A stretch of DNA of 64,000 nt from Eupeodes corollae. Its lineage: Eukaryota > Arthropoda > Insecta > Diptera > Syrphidae. Each line of letters starts with the position of its first letter. The first letter of the stretch is position 1. Of this stretch, positions 11,281 to 23,484 are shown in pieces. Both the position numbers and the translations under genes were made by a program. The stretch lies in NCBI RefSeq assembly GCF_945859685.1, contig NC_079147.1:186851174-186915173 (forward strand). Reading direction: 5' to 3'. The notes beneath the pieces were generated by a model that had not been told where the DNA came from, searched no databases, and saw only the letters and a list, made by a program, of their open reading frames with translations.

Positions 11281-11546
11281 GTGCGTTTAACTGTCATGCG
11301 AGTGGTCTTGGGTTCGATCCCTGCCTGTACCACCTAAATTTTTATTCACGGGTTCTGCCTCTTGCGAGGAATTGAATTCTCCAAGAGTAATTCTTGTCAT
11401 GGAAAAGTGCTTTCTCAAAATTGCCGTTCGGATTCGGCGCATAAACTGTAATGCTCGCACACAGGAAAGGTTTAGAGTTGTAAGTCATTACGCCCTGGTT
11501 CTCTACGGACTGTTGCGCCACCTAATTTGTTTAATTTATTTATTTC
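11281..11546 (+). repeat. tRNA-derived SINE copy
   Basis: The copy has a B-box GGTTCGATCCC (11311-11321) with CTGCCTGTACCACC, then GCCGTTCGGATTCGGC, ACAGGAAAGGTTTAGAGTTG and GGACTGTTGCGCCACC, and a TTTAATTTATTTATT tail. The A-box part is missing. It begins exactly where the A-tail of the preceding LINE ends. Confidence 0.88.
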
Positions 11547-12120
11547 AGTTTTGAACTAGGCTCCAACAATTAATCATCTTCCAACTTATTTCCCCAATTT
11601 TTGAAGAAATTTTCCGTCATTTGAAATGCGAGATTAATGTCTTGTAAAAACGGCAGTAGATGTTTTAATCGACATTTTCAGTAATTAATTGCAAAATTTG
11701 CTAAACGAACATTAAACCAAAATAATGTCTAATGGCAATTGATAAGAAAAAGAGTATTGAACGACAAAGAGGTGAAGCAAAACAATACAATCTTTTTTTT
11801 GAAAATTACTACTTCATAAAAAAGAAGGTAAAAATGGTAAGCCAAGTTTATACTCGTCAAACTTATTAATTCTGTTTGTGTTTCAGAAAAAAAACATTGT
11901 AAACTTTTAAGATTAAATAAAGTTTGAATAATAATAATGAGCAGATGGTCGTGAGCTCAAAATTCTTATATTATACTAACTTATACTATGATACTGACTT
12001 TCTGTCAAAATTTTTGAGAGTTAAAGAGATATATGTAGGTATCGAAATACAAATTATTTTATGAATTTAAAAGAAACTGCTAGAATAACTGCCTTGTATT
12101 AGGAGTTATTGGCCTCGTAA
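11547..12120. other. AT-rich DNA without recognised gene
   Basis: I saw no coding frame, RNA gene or repeat relative here. It separates two LINEs. Confidence 0.5.
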
Positions 12121-14467
12121 ACTTTTTTAGTGAAGTACTTTGTTAGTACAAATGTTGAATTGACTCGCGAAAAGTATTATTGTAACTTATTTGAAAAATC
12201 AAAAGGCAATATAAAAGATGAATGGAAGGCTGTTGACAGCATTTTAGGTAAAACAAAAAAGCCAAACGTAATAGAAACTATTGTAGTTAATAATGTTTCT
12301 CTAACTGATGTTAACTGTATATCAAATAAATTTAATGAATATTTTACTGAAATATCTGAAATATTGAAGCCATCTAGTAATACCGGTAATGATTGTGGTT
12401 GCTGTAATCAACATTGTCCAGATGCTGAATTCATACAATCAAATAGCTTTGCGTTTAATTCTCCTAAACCTCTTTTGAAACCTACAAAATAATTCTAACT
12501 TTAAAAAATAAAAATTCTTGCACTTCAGATGGAATATCTAGTAACGTACTTAAAAAAATTGCATTCTATGTTTCAGATGTTTTGAGTTACATATTTAACT
12601 TAAGTGTTGAACAGGGTTGTTTTCCTGAACAATTTAAATGCGCTGAGGTTATTCCCCTCTTTAAAAAGGGAGATAAGAAAAATATGGTTAACTACAGACC
12701 TATTTCTATTCTTCCTACTTTTTCAAAAATTTTTGAAAAACTTATGATTAATAGAATTACTTCTTTCCTGAATAAAAATAAGTTTTTTAGTGAAAATCAA
12801 TTTGGATTTCGTTCAGGAAAATCAACCGAAGATGCAATTCTTAGGCTATGTAGTCAGCTTCATGGCAGTTTGAATAACAATAAATCTACAATGGCTCTCT
12901 TTATTGATATGACAAAAGCTTTTGATATGGTTGACCACGATTTACTTTTAGATAAGTTGTATAATGCAGGATTTAGGGGAGTAATTTTTCAGTGGTTAAA
13001 ATCATACTTAAAGGGAAGAGTTCAAAAAGTTATTATCAACGGTACACAAAGTGAAGCTCGTTTTTTAAAAAATGGAGTACCACAGGGATCTGTACTCGGC
13101 CCTTTATTCTTCCTAATATATATTAACTCTATTTTTAAGCTTCGATTAAATGGCCTTTCGACGGCATTTGCTGATGATATATCATTTACCTACCAGTCTA
13201 ATTCGGATTTTAATTGTGTTTTACTAATTGAAGAAGATCTCGAAGTTCTAAGGACTTGGTTTTCTAACCATAAGTTAATAATAAGTGAAAAAACTAAATT
13301 CATGACTTTTAAAACATCTGGCCATCCAGTCTGTAATCACAATTTATTTTTTCATGCTTCGAGTTGTAGGCAATTTAGCTTTCCAATTCACAATTGTGGT
13401 AAACCTAATTTCCAACATAAATATTCCTGTTCCAATTCTTGTTTCAAAATTGATTCTGTGAATAATTTTAAATATTTAGGTGTAACAATTGATTCAAACC
13501 TTAATTGGAAAGATCATAGTTACAACATCAAGAATCATTTGATGCTCATAACGCGAAAAATGTATCTTTTAAAACCATTCTGCTCTAAAAAGGTTCTAAC
13601 TTCAATATATTATGGTCTTGCGCACTCTAAATTACAATATGGGTTATCTAGCTGGGGTGGTTCCTATGCAAATACTTTTAGGCCGTTATTGATTGCCCAA
13701 AAGCATCTTATTAGAATTATTTGCAACAAAAATCGTTATACTGAAAGTTGGCCTTTATACAAGGAATTGCGGATTCTACCTTTGAGACATCTGTATATTT
13801 TCAAAGTACTTAAAGAATTTTTCAAGCAAAGCGGTAATATTCCTAGTAGAAACTCGCAGTTATATAATCTAAGAATAAACAACATGCACCTTGTCAATGA
13901 ACCCACTGCCCATAAGACTCATTTCTCTAACTTTTATACTGCCGCAGCACCAAAGTCATTTAATAAATTACCTTTGTCTATCAGAACAATTCAAAACTTA
14001 AACTATTTCTTAAAAAAACTAAAAGACTGGCTTTTTACAATTGATTTAAATTCTATTGATAACTATTATTAAATTTTGTATCATAGTTTTATAATCATAA
14101 AAAATGTACCACTTTGTTGTTATTTTTGAATGAATTTTATGATGAATTATTTATTACCTATGAATGTATGTATATACCTACTCTTTTTATATTCAGTTAT
14201 ACTATCTTTAAAATATTTATTGATTTACTTAACTCATTGAACCATTGTTTTATTATTTGTATTGCTGATTGTCACCCCACAACAGTTTCTAATTATTGTA
14301 AAATTAAAATTAAATCACAATGTATCATTCAATACTAACTTTCAAGTTAAAGAATGATAGCTATTATTTATTCCTTTTTTTTTTTATACACTTCCTATTG
14401 TACTAGTTTTAAGTTGGAAATGAAAAAATGAATGAATAAAATGTTTCTAATTCTTTCTAATTCTAAC
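12121..14467 (+). mobile_element. CR1/Jockey-superfamily LINE, 5'-truncated
   Basis: This is a non-LTR element with the end of the EN-RT linker, a full reverse transcriptase with FADD, an intact C-terminal domain and a 3' UTR. The 3' end carries a short tandem repeat, TTTCTAATTC twice plus a partial copy, near 14444-14466, instead of a poly-A tail. Terminal short repeats are known in the CR1 group, which supports that placement. The 5' end is lost (an in-frame stop lies at 12118), so no endonuclease remains. With a single frameshift it is the least decayed coding element in the window. Confidence 0.85.
12130..14072 (+). pseudogene. LINE ORF2 (RT, FADD), one frameshift
   Basis: The first 120 codons (linker) read EWKAVDSILGKTKKPNVIE and FNEYFTEISEIL. 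A frameshift at about 12487 follows, after which the same protein resumes as CTSDGISSNVLKKI and runs open to 14072. RT blocks are CAEVIPLFKKGDKKNMVNYR, PISILPTFSKIFEKLM, NQFGFRSGKSTEDAI, ALFIDMTKAFDMVDHDLL (catalytic D), GVPQGSVLGPLFFLIYIN, AFADDISF (catalytic FADD) and FKYLGVTIDSNLNWKDH. The tail HSKLQYGLSSWGGSY and the final AAPKSFNKLPLSIR are typical of CR1-like ORF2 ends. Catalytic residues are intact. The frameshift could be a sequencing indel in an A-rich run. Confidence 0.9.
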
Positions 14468-15720
14468 TTGGTGTTACTTCAAAATAGCGCTCGTTGTTTT
14501 TATCGGGCGTGCAAATAAAAAAGAAGAAATAATGGTGAAACATTTTAAATGATTTAGTAAAATGGTAAAGCCATTTTCAGGAATTTGCTAATTCAGACGA
14601 TCTACTTAATTTTAAACGATTTTAACATCATACTATCCCTAATCAATTTCCGAATATTAAAATGACAGAATGGGTTGTTTAACACTTTAGCAATTTACAA
14701 ATTCCATAGTATTATGTATGTAGATAAAATGATCCAGCCAAGAGTCGGAAATCCCAAATAATAAACGGACTGTTTAAGCTTATTTGTTTTTCTTATTTTC
14801 ACGAACTGTCAATTTTTAGACATGTTTGGATTCTTGCGCTTTAATAAAAGACAATTAGCAATTGCTAAAATCTTTACAACAGGTTGTGTAAAATGAAAAT
14901 AAAAAAATATTTTTTAAATTAATCAATGAAAACATAAACAAATTGATAGAAAAGTGCACACATATATATAAATCAGTTTAAATAATTGAAAAGAAAATAA
15001 TACTTAAAAATATACCATTCATTTCTGAACAAAAACCTTCATGTATTAATTCTTTTTTTTGAAATTGTTATAAATAAATATTTTCAGTTATTTGATGCTT
15101 ATTAATTACTCAATTTACATTTGTATTTCAGTACGGTTGTTTTTTTCCAAAAAGACGTACGTATTGTTTCAAAAAATTCAATTTTCACAGTCCTTGATTG
15201 TTGACTTATAATACTTTCGATGTTAATCGTTGTTAAAGCAAAGCCCCTCTCTTTTTTTCCCATAAATATTACCTAAATAGCTATACTGATATCTTACGCA
15301 AGTTTTCTGCAGTATGTAATGAATTAAATTCCGATACCACCTACTTTCAACAACAAATCGCTTGCCCCTGCAACCAAAACAACAAAAACCAATTCTGATG
15401 CACAAACTGCAGTATAAACTAACATTTTCTTTTTGCCTTTAAAATTCCACCCGATTTCCGACATGACCCGGAATGTGAAAAATCGTTCAAAAACATTTCA
15501 ATTTGTGTTGCAATTCGTGATGGCCATATGGGGAGGTACCTCAGCTGTGTATCGTACGTATGGCATACCGCACCCTTCAAACCCTTACAAACCCATCCAA
15601 CTAAGGTACTACAACCATAAGCAACGTTATGTAGTTTCCGATATAAACAAAACAAAAAAAAACAACACCCTGCTAAAGACTAAAGCTCAAAAACATACTT
15701 CGCCTATTACAATATAAGTT
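14468..15720. other. AT-rich DNA without recognised gene
   Basis: No recognised gene or repeat. The short open frames around 15430-15717 on both strands have no domain and are not called. Confidence 0.5.
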
Positions 15721-15754
15721 GGGTTAGGCGCCTAGTTTTACGTTCATTGCTAAA

Positions 15755-15965
15755 GAAGCAGAATACGCCTACGGCGTCGGCGGTGTACACTCGGGTTGGT
15801 GGCGGTAGGTGCTGCTTTTTGGTACAAAGTTATAGTTGTTTTTGTATTTTGGTTCGTTTGGTAGTTGAAACTTTAAGCGAGTTTATGCGCGGCGATGATG
15901 GTGGCGCGACGGTGGCGCGGCGGTAGCAGCGTGGCTGGTAGCCAGCGGTAGTTAACGTTATAGAC
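15755..15965. other. GC- and CpG-rich island
   Basis: The patch stands out from the AT-rich surroundings, with GCCTACGGCGTCGGCGG near 15767 and GGTGGCGCGACGGTGGCGCG near 15900, many CpG and an imperfect GGTGGCG/CGGTAG pattern. It could be a promoter/5' UTR exon of a host gene. A GGTGAGGT string at about 16031 resembles a splice donor. No coding frame or core promoter set supports this firmly. Confidence 0.35.
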
Positions 15966-16530
15966 ACCTGACATTGATTTACGTGCATCCGGTGTTAATA
16001 CCGATATGCTCGTATAATTCGAGACCAAGTGGTGAGGTTAGTAACAGTTGAACCTTCCCATTATAAAAAGATAAATGCGAGCAAATAAGGGTTTTTCGAT
16101 AAACACAGATCCTTGGAGGGATATTTTTAGTTTTTTTCTAAGCAAATATAAGAACTCTAAATTTAAATCAATATTGACCAAAAAATAACATCATAGTTTT
16201 TATTCGTATACAATATTTTTGAACTTTCAGTTTTGTTTTTGTGCTAAAAAGTTTTTTTTAGGGGGATAGGAAAGGGAAAGAATGTAGGTACATACATACA
16301 TATGTAAATATTTAGTTGACTGGAAATGTGATTGGAATGCCAGGACATTAAGGATTGAAAAGTTGAACGTTGATGGTGTAAAAATATGTGTTCAGCATTT
16401 AGGTAACAAATATAAACATTTCACTCGAGTGCCCGACTTTTTTCAAAAACTTTTTATTGGCCCGTTGCCAAGATAATCTTTCGATTTTTGCCACTCCTAT
16501 TTTACGTATTTAGTTATAAAATATATTAGA

Positions 16531-16811
16531 TATTGAATTGAATTGAATTTAATTGAATTGAATTGAATTGAATTGATTTGAATTGAATTGAATTGAATTG
16601 AATTGAATTGAATTGAATTGAATTGAATTGAATTGAATTGAATTGAATTGAATTGAATTGAATTGAATTGAATTGAATTGAATTGAATTGAATTGAATTA
16701 ATTTGAAATGAATTGAATTGAATTGAGTTGAATTGAATTGAATTGAATTGAATTGAATTGAATTGAATTAAATTGAATCTTATTAAATTGAATTGAATTT
16801 AATTGAATTGC
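16531..16811 (+). repeat. Pentanucleotide microsatellite (AATTG)n
   Basis: About 280 bp of TTGAA/AATTG repeats run with few interruptions (AATTT, GATTTG, GAGTTG). The array is nearly pure in the middle and degrades at both ends. Confidence 0.97.
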
Positions 16812-17967
16812 TTTTTTGAGAGTTGTTTTATTTGTGATTTTGTTTAGTATAAATCATAATACAAGCTTGTTTCTTTGTGACCTTGCACTGCTTACGGTTT
16901 TGAAGTTACAATGTTCAAAGTACTTTACATTTCTCAGTGAATTTTATAAAATATTTTCCTCCTGATAAGTCAATTCAACATTTTATTTAATGCTGTGAAA
17001 AAAAACCTTTTTAAAACACTTCTTTCCCTAAAAAACGAACAAATACAAAACATACAAAAAATTCCCATAAAATTAAGTTGTTATTACTCTTTGGAAATGT
17101 ATTTATATTTCAGACAATGCAATCTCAAATCTGCAGACTAAATGATTTAAGGGTTGTCTCTTGGGAAACGCTAGTATATGATGGTATAGTATAGTTTTTA
17201 TATTCGTATGCTCGGCGGTACTTCCTAACCATTGCTTCCGGTGCTTTGCTGATGGCCAAATAAAAATAAAAAATGCTTTAATACACAGAGGATATAAATA
17301 AACTTTTTCTAAAATAAAATATAAGCGAAAAATTCCACTACAACAAAAAAAAACACCAAACAATCGCATGAAAATAAAGAAATACCCTTAGCGAACATGA
17401 AACACAACACTTTTATAAAGCAAAACACAATAAGGAAACCACTTTTATAAATCATCGGGAATGGCCTTCCATAACACTGACTTATATGCCCTCGTAAATA
17501 AAGTGAGTTTCATATTTTTGTTTTATTTTTCATCTCATACACTTCACATTCATATATATGTGGTAGGTACTATTATGATGAACAATGGCAACACGCATTC
17601 CAAAGCAGTTAACATTGCACGGCCAAGCCAATCCAGACCGGGCCAGGCCATATAACTATATTTATGAAGTGAACAAGATAGAAAAAATATGAGCTACTGT
17701 GTGTCTTTGATTCTAAGACATTTGATTCATTGATAAATGTGTGGACTAAGAGCCTATTTTTCAGTCCTGGGGTTGAGAAATGTTTTGTTTTAAACAAGGA
17801 ACCTAAAATTCTGCTTAGACAATATTTTTTAAATAGTAATCGAAATGTTAATTCAAAACATTTTTACGTTGAACAAATGAATTAATTTCATAAATCACCA
17901 CTACGAGGTTTGCAGATTTTTAACTTATCATGGGAAGTTTTTGTAATCGTTTCGATTTATTGAATTA
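16812..17967. other. Non-coding DNA, unclassified
   Basis: No recognised gene. CATATATATGTGG-type and GGCCAAGCC strings occur near 17550-17650 but nothing diagnostic is present. Confidence 0.5.
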
Positions 17968-18460
17968 ATTTTTTTAAATTTCTCGACATTTCAAGTTCCT
18001 TACAATTTAAATCAAAGATGTTTAGAGAGATGTCTGTATATACATTCGTACGTACGTGACGCCATTTTTCTTCATCCATATTTCAAGACATTGTAGAGAT
18101 ATTGACTTCACATAAATTTTGTTTTACAGATCATAACATTGAAATGAAGAAAGGATTATAAATGAAATGAAATGGGTGTTTTTTTCTTTTACCACAGAAA
18201 TTTTAAAAAATAGAACATTTTGGCTGACCCCAAATATATCACGAACCAATAACGCTAGTAAGTGACTTCAATAAAATTTTATGTTATATAATGTGACTTA
18301 AAATAAATTGGAATAATTTTTAATAAGAAAATATCGATTTGACAGTTTGTTTCCCAAAAATTAAAAAATAAACAAAAAATACTAAAATTTGGTAAAAATG
18401 ATTTTCCACTCGAATATTTAACTTCAAAATTATTATATTTTATGCAAAATTTTGTGTTAA
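17968..18460 (+). repeat. R1 repeat, head half (interrupted copy)
   Basis: The R1 head landmarks are in order: TTTCTCGACATTTCAAG, AGAGAGATGTCTGT, CGTACGTACGTGACG, then ACGAACCAATAACGCTAG at about 18241-18260 and an internal GACAGTTTG/TTTGGTAAAAATGATTTTC unit. The copy stops near 18460, where a second R1 starts in the opposite orientation. Its likely tail reappears at 19446-19680. R1 has no coding capacity that I can see. Its class is unknown. Confidence 0.75.
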
Positions 18461-18469
18461 CATCAGATA

Positions 18470-19445
18470 GTTCTTGTCCATTTTTGAAGTGAAACAAAAA
18501 GATGCTGGGATGCGACCCACACTGATACCTTCCCATCCTGTCTGTCGATTTGTCTTGATGAAAAAGGTTTGTAGGTTTTGGTGTTTTGGTAAAAAAAGTT
18601 GTCAGTTGAATTGTTCTTAAAAATTTTTAAATAGCCAACAATATTTTGCAAATAACGAAATAGTTTGGTTTCAAAATCTATTTTATCAAAAATTCACTGA
18701 ATATCGAGAATCAATTTTACGAACTTTTAGAAAAAAAAAAAACTTTAAAAAATTTCAATACGATAATTTAAACAATTGTAACGAATGCTCAAAACAAGTA
18801 TTTCTCATAAGATAAAATTAGATTCAAGCCAAGATCTCAAAGTTTTGAAAAAAAAATATTTAATTCGAAAATCAGTGTTTAAGTACTTTTGTTAATTATT
18901 TTTTAGTTTTTTTGTAAAAAAAACTGTCAATTTGATTTTTCTCAATTTGTATCAGATGTCAAAAACATTATTCTTCGTTGCACAAAATTGTTTTGAAGAT
19001 GAAATCATATTTAAGTCGTAAAATTTTGGAGGAAACAAATTTTGTTGATTTTTTCAAAAAAATATACTTCTTTGATATCACGTTACAATAAATTACTTTT
19101 GGGTTAACCAAAATGTTCACCTTTTTTCAAACTGCTATGGTAAAAAAATCACCCACGCAATTTTCTTGAGAGCCCTTTCTGCATCTTTCTGCATTATTAT
19201 CTGTAGAACAAAATTTATGTGAAATCGATATCTCTTCTGGTTCTTGAGCTATGGACGACGAAAAAAACGTCGCAAACGTACGGACGTACGACTGTACGTG
19301 CACACGCACGCACAGACATCTTTCTAAAAATCTTTTATTTTGACTCTAGGGACCTTGAAACGTCGAGAAATGTCAAAATTTTTAATTTGACAATCAGACC
19401 CATTACAATAACTTACTCTGGGAAGATAAAAATTAATAATTTTTT
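18470..19445 (-). repeat. R1 repeat, near-complete, antisense, nested
   Basis: Read on the minus strand it starts near 19437 with a GGTCTGATTGTC region and TTTCTCGACGTTTCAAGGTC. It continues with AGATGTCTGTGCGTGCGTGT and CGTACGTCCGTACG, GCTCAAGAACCAGAAGAGAT, and GCAGAAAGGGCTCTCAAG. An AT-rich internal part follows, and the tail has AAGACAAATCGACAGACAGG then TCAGTGTGGGTCGCATCCCA near 18500-18530. Head and tail match 44010-45030. It lies between the two halves of an oppositely oriented R1, which implies insertion into it. Confidence 0.8.
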
Positions 19446-19680
19446 TTAGAAAAATTCAATTGAAAACTTTTTTACAAAAAACCTACAAAAATATCAAACA
19501 AGTTATAAGAAACGGTCTTGCAATCAAGCACTATGAAAACAAAGAAAGATATCAACTATCAATTTTCGTCACTTACACAAAATAGCGCTATCGATATTTT
19601 GTTGAAGATTTAGAAAAATCGACAAATGGGCATCAAAGAGAAAAAGTGTGGGTCGTATTCCAGACTTTTCTTCCTAAATT
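19446..19680 (+). repeat. R1 tail, probable second half of 17968 copy
   Basis: ACTTTTTTACAAAAAACCTA and GTGTGGGTCGTATTCCAG correspond to the R1 tail. Position and orientation fit the missing end of the copy that begins at 17968. The match is weak in the middle, so this is an inference. Confidence 0.5.
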
Positions 19681-19924
19681 AAATTGTTGGTGTTATATTT
19701 GAATTAAGAAATAAATAATTTTAATCAATGCCGATTACTTACATTGAAGGAGGCAATTTGAAAGTCAACATACTGTATTGAAAGAACTTACTGACTTTCA
19801 AAACTAATTTTAATTTGAAGACTTAATAAAATTAAATGCACTGAATTCAGGTTCTGGCTAAAAATTTCTACCAATATAAAGGAAATTTAAAAGTTGAGAG
19901 TGATAATATGAACTATTTAAAAAA

Positions 19925-22165
19925 AGCTTCAAAATAATTTCTGAGTCTGATTAATCGCAATTTTTTTCTTCTCCCACCCTGGCGCATATTTATTATAAAA
20001 GTTCAACATTTTAACTGCGGCACCAGGCGATCATGTGTCTTAGCAGGTATTCTTTCAACTACACTGAAGGAGCGACCAGACCCTCTTGTAGAGCTTATAA
20101 GAGGGGAAACAACATTAAAACTTACAGACATAAATAATGCCAACAGTACACATGAGTAGTTAAAGGGGAATGCAGAAATAGAGAGCAAAAAAACAAAAAC
20201 GAAAAAAGGAGAGAGTAAAAGAAAACAAACAGCCTCATTCATTAAATAGTCAAGCGACTTATTGAGATATTGAGCATTTGAAAAAAATTTAAATAAAATA
20301 TTGAAATGTGCTTGATATTTTCCCTGAGTCTGATTATTTTAACTTCTTATTATTACCGTTTTATTACACTTTATTATATTTTTTTTCTTTGTCTCTTTAC
20401 AAGTAGTCGTTAATTTCTCTTTCCATTTTCTTCTTAAGACAAACATTACAAATACTAGAAGGATTGAGTCAATCAATGTTGATCTTTATTGTATGGTTTC
20501 CAAAAAAAAAACAACAACTACACGCTTCTTTGGTAATAGAGTCTGAGAATGTACCTGCTTTTTATCATGTTCGCCTGTGAATCTGATAAAAATTTCCTAT
20601 GAACATGAAGAATTTGAAAATTTGAAGAGAGAGAAAGCGATTTGTCATACTTTTTGTTGCTTGCTTGTAAAATTAATATCTCATTTACAAAGAAGGTAAT
20701 GAGTAATTAAAGAAAAATATAACCAACAGAGAGAAGTAAAATGTTGAAAGGAAAAGGAAAGATTATCTCCTCCTACAGTAGTAGCTAGTAGACTCTTCAA
20801 AGCTTTGAGTGACTGCAACTATTATAGTCGAAGTCAGTTAATTACAATTTTAACTTAAATTTGAAGGTCGTAAAAAAAGTTAAAACAAATATTAAAAGTA
20901 ATGTCTTGAAGCCAATTAAGGAAGAAAATTGAAACAAAGTTAATTTATTCCAGTCTATTTGTTTTTTCAAAGTTTCCAAATTTATTCGCAAATTTTGAAT
21001 TTGAAATAAATAAATTCTTTAGACGTTAGTAATTCTTGGTAAGCGTCAAAGTCAAAGTCAAATCACGAGCTTAATCTTTTAGTTATACTAAGTTAACTAT
21101 AATGACTGTAGTCATTCAAAGCCTTAAGAAGTCTGTTGCGTATGAGGAGCAGGTACTCTTTTCCTTTTAACTATTTACTTGTTGGTCATATTTTTCTTAA
21201 ATTTCCTACTCATTACCTTCTTAGTCAGCATGATCGCCTTCTAAGTTTTATCAAATTGAATTGATCGTTAATCTAGTGATCAACAAGACACGTGAAATAA
21301 TGTGCTTTCTTCCTACCATTGTAAGAAAAAAAACATGCACGCTAAAGAAAATTTTAAAATTCTTCAAGCTCTTTCATAGAAATTTTGTTTAAGATTCAGC
21401 AAGCGAACATGATAGAAAATACCTTATTACGTTAATGTAGTTTTTGTTTATTTTTTTTTTTCAAACCATAGAATATTTATCGGTATTGAGAGGATTATAA
21501 GTTCGCCCATACTATTTTATTCAATTCTTTAAGTATTTGTAATATTTGACCCTAGATATAGAAATAGAAAAGAACGGCAACTTCTTAATAGACAAACAAA
21601 TATTATTGTAAAGTTTCAACAAACTCCAAGGAAATAAAAAACAAGTTAAAATACTCAGACTAAGGTAAAACATAAAGCACATTTTAATATTTTATTTCAA
21701 ATTCACTTAAATCAGATTCTTGTAAGAATCTCCACAATCCCATAAGAAATGTTCCCACTGTTGAGGAGGGTAAATTAAATTTGATGTTTTTTTCTTGTTT
21801 TTCTTCTTCTTCAGATCTCTTTTCCCCTTCACCTACTCATGCAAATACATTTTTTTGGCGTACCCCTTGTATTATTTATTTATTTATGTTTTGCTTTATT
21901 TATTTTCCTATTCTGATCAACACCATGTAGATGTGGTCACTCCTTTAATAGTGTTGGTGATCGTTGTTTACGTACATTTCTCTTTAGTGTTATTAACATG
22001 TAAGCAAAAATTAAAGAGTAAAACATAGAGGACAAAAGAATACCTCCTAAGTCACATGATCACCTGGTGTGGATATTCAAATAAAGTATTGTACTTAAAT
22101 GGTAAACATACTCAGGGCGGATGGGAGAATAACAACAAAAATTGAGAGACACAGGAATCTAATTG
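19925..22165. repeat. Very long imperfect inverted repeat (about 1-kb arms)
   Basis: The left arm (about 19925-20855) pairs with the right arm (about 21095-22165) over almost its full length, in consistent order. The outer block 20021-20056 pairs with 22034-22069 with 32 of 36 positions identical. Block 20292-20348 pairs with 21641-21696 with about 48 of 57 identical. GAAGGTAATGAGTA (20692-20705) pairs perfectly with 21207-21220. The inner block 20767-20830 pairs with 21099-21152. The right arm is longer by indels. The central 240 bp are unpaired AT-rich sequence. There is no open frame of note. It may be a foldback transposon or a hairpin-RNA source. Confidence 0.85.
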
Positions 22166-22169
22166 AAGC

Positions 22170-23484
22170 ACTTTTCAATTATGAAAGGATTGTATAGTTT
22201 TTAGATCCTTTTTTCTTTAGGACCTTAAACTTTAAGTAATTTTCATACTTATTCAGGACAGCAAAAGACTAGTTTTAAATTAATAGTTGCATTTAAAGAA
22301 AAAAAAAATCCACAAGACAGTATCTTTGATGAATAAAAAGATTTACTAATAATCAAGACTTCGCCGTATATCATGAGAATTTAAATTGTTGTTTATAGTA
22401 CATTTTGTTCGTAATTTTTTTTTTTAATTTTTTGTTTTGCGAATAACATTCAATATCGAAAAGATATGTTACTGTAAGTTGATTTAGATTTTCAAAAATG
22501 CATTTGTGCTGTAAATAAGCAAGTGCTTGATTTACATTTCTACAACTTTAATGAAATAACTGGAGTTCAGTTTTACCAATACATAAAATATTAAAATATC
22601 GTAAAACGTAAGTTTAACTTTTGACACACAGGAACTATAATCAAGCGCAAGTATTGGAGTCTTTTAAAAATGTCAGAATCGAGATTTTATTAAAACATGA
22701 TACTACGATGGAAATCGATATAAGTGGTACCGGTGATATAGCCAAAACTATTGAGTTCAAACTTGAAGGTTAAGATGTTAAGCATATTCTCGTTAGGCAT
22801 TTTCTTTTTTTTTCAAGAATAGCTCGATAGATTTGTATGAATTTATTTATAAAATTGTGTTTCTTAATGTGGCTTCTACAAAGCTTAAACATTTATGATG
22901 CGCAATAACATTATTGTCTCTTATATTGTTTAAACAATATTTGATGATTAGTAATGTGTATTTTTTTATTTTGATTTTAAAGAGATATTTTGAAGGCGTA
23001 TATTTTAAAAGCCTGATGTTTTAGAAATATTTATATGAATTTAGAACGTATATATGAATTTAGAAAGTATTGTTTTGTGGGACAGAAAAAAAAAGTAATT
23101 TTGTTGACTAGTGTTTTCAACTTTATATACTTTCAAATGAAAAAAAAACGGCAAACACACAGCTTATGTAAAGGGTGTTTTCAAACTAGCATTAATATGA
23201 ACATCCGTGTCGAGAATAATAACATAATATTAAATAATAACATAATAATAAGAAAATAAGATGAAGTCACTTATAGGCGTATACGTGATATTCTTTTTTG
23301 TAAATATTAAGTAATGAAATAAGTAAAAAAAATATGTATTCGCAACATTAGAATAATTAGAAACCAAACCTATGCTTTGATGATCACCATCAACGCCCCT
23401 TCAAACTTCCCACCTACCAACACTAGTTCTAGTAAGAAAGATGTATATCTAAACTATAATTTGTTTTTTTTTTTTATATTAACA
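22170..23484. other. AT-rich DNA without recognised gene
   Basis: I recognised no gene and no repeat relative between the inverted repeat and the Helitron. Confidence 0.5.

Noticed and set aside
21781..21818. Strong polypyrimidine tract ending in CAG as a splice acceptor
   Set aside because: It lies inside the palindrome arm without any adjacent coding sequence; pyrimidine runs are common here.
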